Below, piece after piece: positions 5,207 to 5,379 of a stretch of 5,379 bases of DNA. Within the stretch, counting starts at the first letter, position 1. Every line of letters begins with the position of its first letter. The position numbers were made by a program, and so were the translations under genes. The notes under the pieces were generated by a model. That model did no database searches, had not been told where the DNA came from, and worked only from the letters and a program-made list of their open reading frames with translations. Source of the stretch: Deltaproteobacteria bacterium (lineage in GTDB: Bacteria > Myxococcota > Polyangia > Haliangiales > Haliangiaceae); assembly GCA_018262455.1 (NCBI GenBank), contig JAGSPR010000465.1, positions 1 through 5,379 of the forward strand. The letters are read 5' to 3'.

Positions 5207-5242
5207 CGCACCGTAACGCTTGAACGAACGTGTCACGGTGCG
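5207..5242 (+). terminator. Strong stem-loop after the GST/metallo-hydrolase operon
   Basis: CGCACCGT (5207-5214) and ACGGTGCG (5235-5242) are perfect 8-base inverted arms. After one A-C mismatch the pairing continues inward for four more pairs including one G-U, leaving a 10-base loop (TTGAACGAAC). It lies 76 bases past the last stop of the operon. No T-tract follows, so it is not a classical intrinsic terminator. A U-less terminator, an mRNA 3'-end stabiliser or a protein-binding palindrome are alternatives. Confidence 0.4.
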
Positions 5243-5303
5243 GTTGGAGGTGAGTCGTCCAGCGGACGATCAGCTCCCCCCTCGCGACGACGAATACGAG
5301 ATC

Positions 5304-5379
5304 GCGAAGTCGCGGACCTGATGGCGCTGGCGACGGTGGCGAAGTGCGGACGGCGTCGAGGACGGTGGCGAAGACGTGT
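5304..5379. repeat. Degenerate short direct repeats
   Basis: GACGGTGGCGAAG occurs exactly at 5332-5344 and 5361-5373, 29 bases apart. GCGAAGTCGCGGAC (5304-5317) recurs with one base missing as GCGAAGTGCGGAC (5339-5351). Together this looks like two to three decayed copies of a roughly 30-35 base unit, possibly running past the window edge. The period is not a constant multiple of three, so a coding tandem repeat is unlikely. Confidence 0.45.

Larger units (their letters stand above)
5132..5379. other. Downstream region without a convincing gene
   Basis: The final 248 bases hold a hairpin and short repeats (listed separately). Stops occur early in the + frames. A minus-strand frame is open but continues as an antisense shadow of the metallo-hydrolase gene and looks accidental. 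One short + frame (5124-5222) ends in NRDEIGDSDFAHRNA, which is protein-like, but it has no start signal worth trusting. Confidence 0.5.

Noticed and set aside
5124..5222. Short + strand frame ending in a protein-like tail just before the hairpin
   Set aside because: It is only about 32 codons long, has no credible start codon with a ribosome site and no recognised family. It is kept only as a note in the downstream-region entry.
1..5379. CRISPR array, tRNA/rRNA genes, insertion sequence or prophage
   Set aside because: No regularly spaced repeats, cloverleaf-like segments, transposase motifs or phage structural genes were visible on either strand.

Overview
The window is GC-rich, with strong G/C preference at third codon positions and several GTG starts. 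It looks like the chromosome of a high-GC Gram-negative soil or sediment bacterium. Myxococcota or a related deltaproteobacterial group is my best guess, but only from gene style, and I see no marker gene that settles it. I see no rRNA, tRNA, CRISPR array, transposase or phage gene.

Left part (1-2025, + strand). The last codons of an upstream gene end at 26. Two very short ORFs of doubtful status follow, linked by 4-base start/stop overlaps, and then a DoxX-family membrane protein starts at 201. The DoxX frame has no stop where the family normally ends. It stays open into a second, soluble unknown module, and the open frame ends at 1382. A GTG at 684, lying about 7 bases after a TATAGT box, suggests the second module may be its own leaderless gene (232 aa), so this is either a fusion or two genes in one frame. 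One base after that stop begins a 213-aa unknown protein with two N-terminal membrane helices and a soluble tail.

Middle (2026-2904). Just past the stop of that gene is what looks like the frameshifted C-terminal remnant of a minus-strand gene (about 2026-2141). It overlaps the end of a minus-strand TetR-family repressor gene (2123-2791). Between the repressor and the next + strand gene is an AT-richer divergent control region with overlapping -35 candidates and a perfect 6-3-6 palindrome (2841-2855), the best candidate repressor operator.

Right part (2905-5131, + strand). Three tightly packed, translationally coupled genes follow: a FAXC/metaxin-like glutathione S-transferase (GST)-fold protein, an omega/beta-like GST with a CPFA active-site motif, and a stand-alone metallo-beta-lactamase-fold protein carrying the di-iron ligand pattern of flavodiiron proteins but no flavodoxin domain. 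The overlaps are GTGA and ATGA. With the divergent TetR gene they form a compact, probably ligand-inducible cassette. Thiol-dependent handling of an electrophile, or redox/NO/O2 chemistry, is a reasonable inference, but the substrate is unknown. This cassette is the most system-like content of the window.

The last 248 bases (5132-5379) hold no convincing gene. They contain a strong imperfect hairpin 76 bases after the last stop and short degenerate direct repeats running to the window edge.
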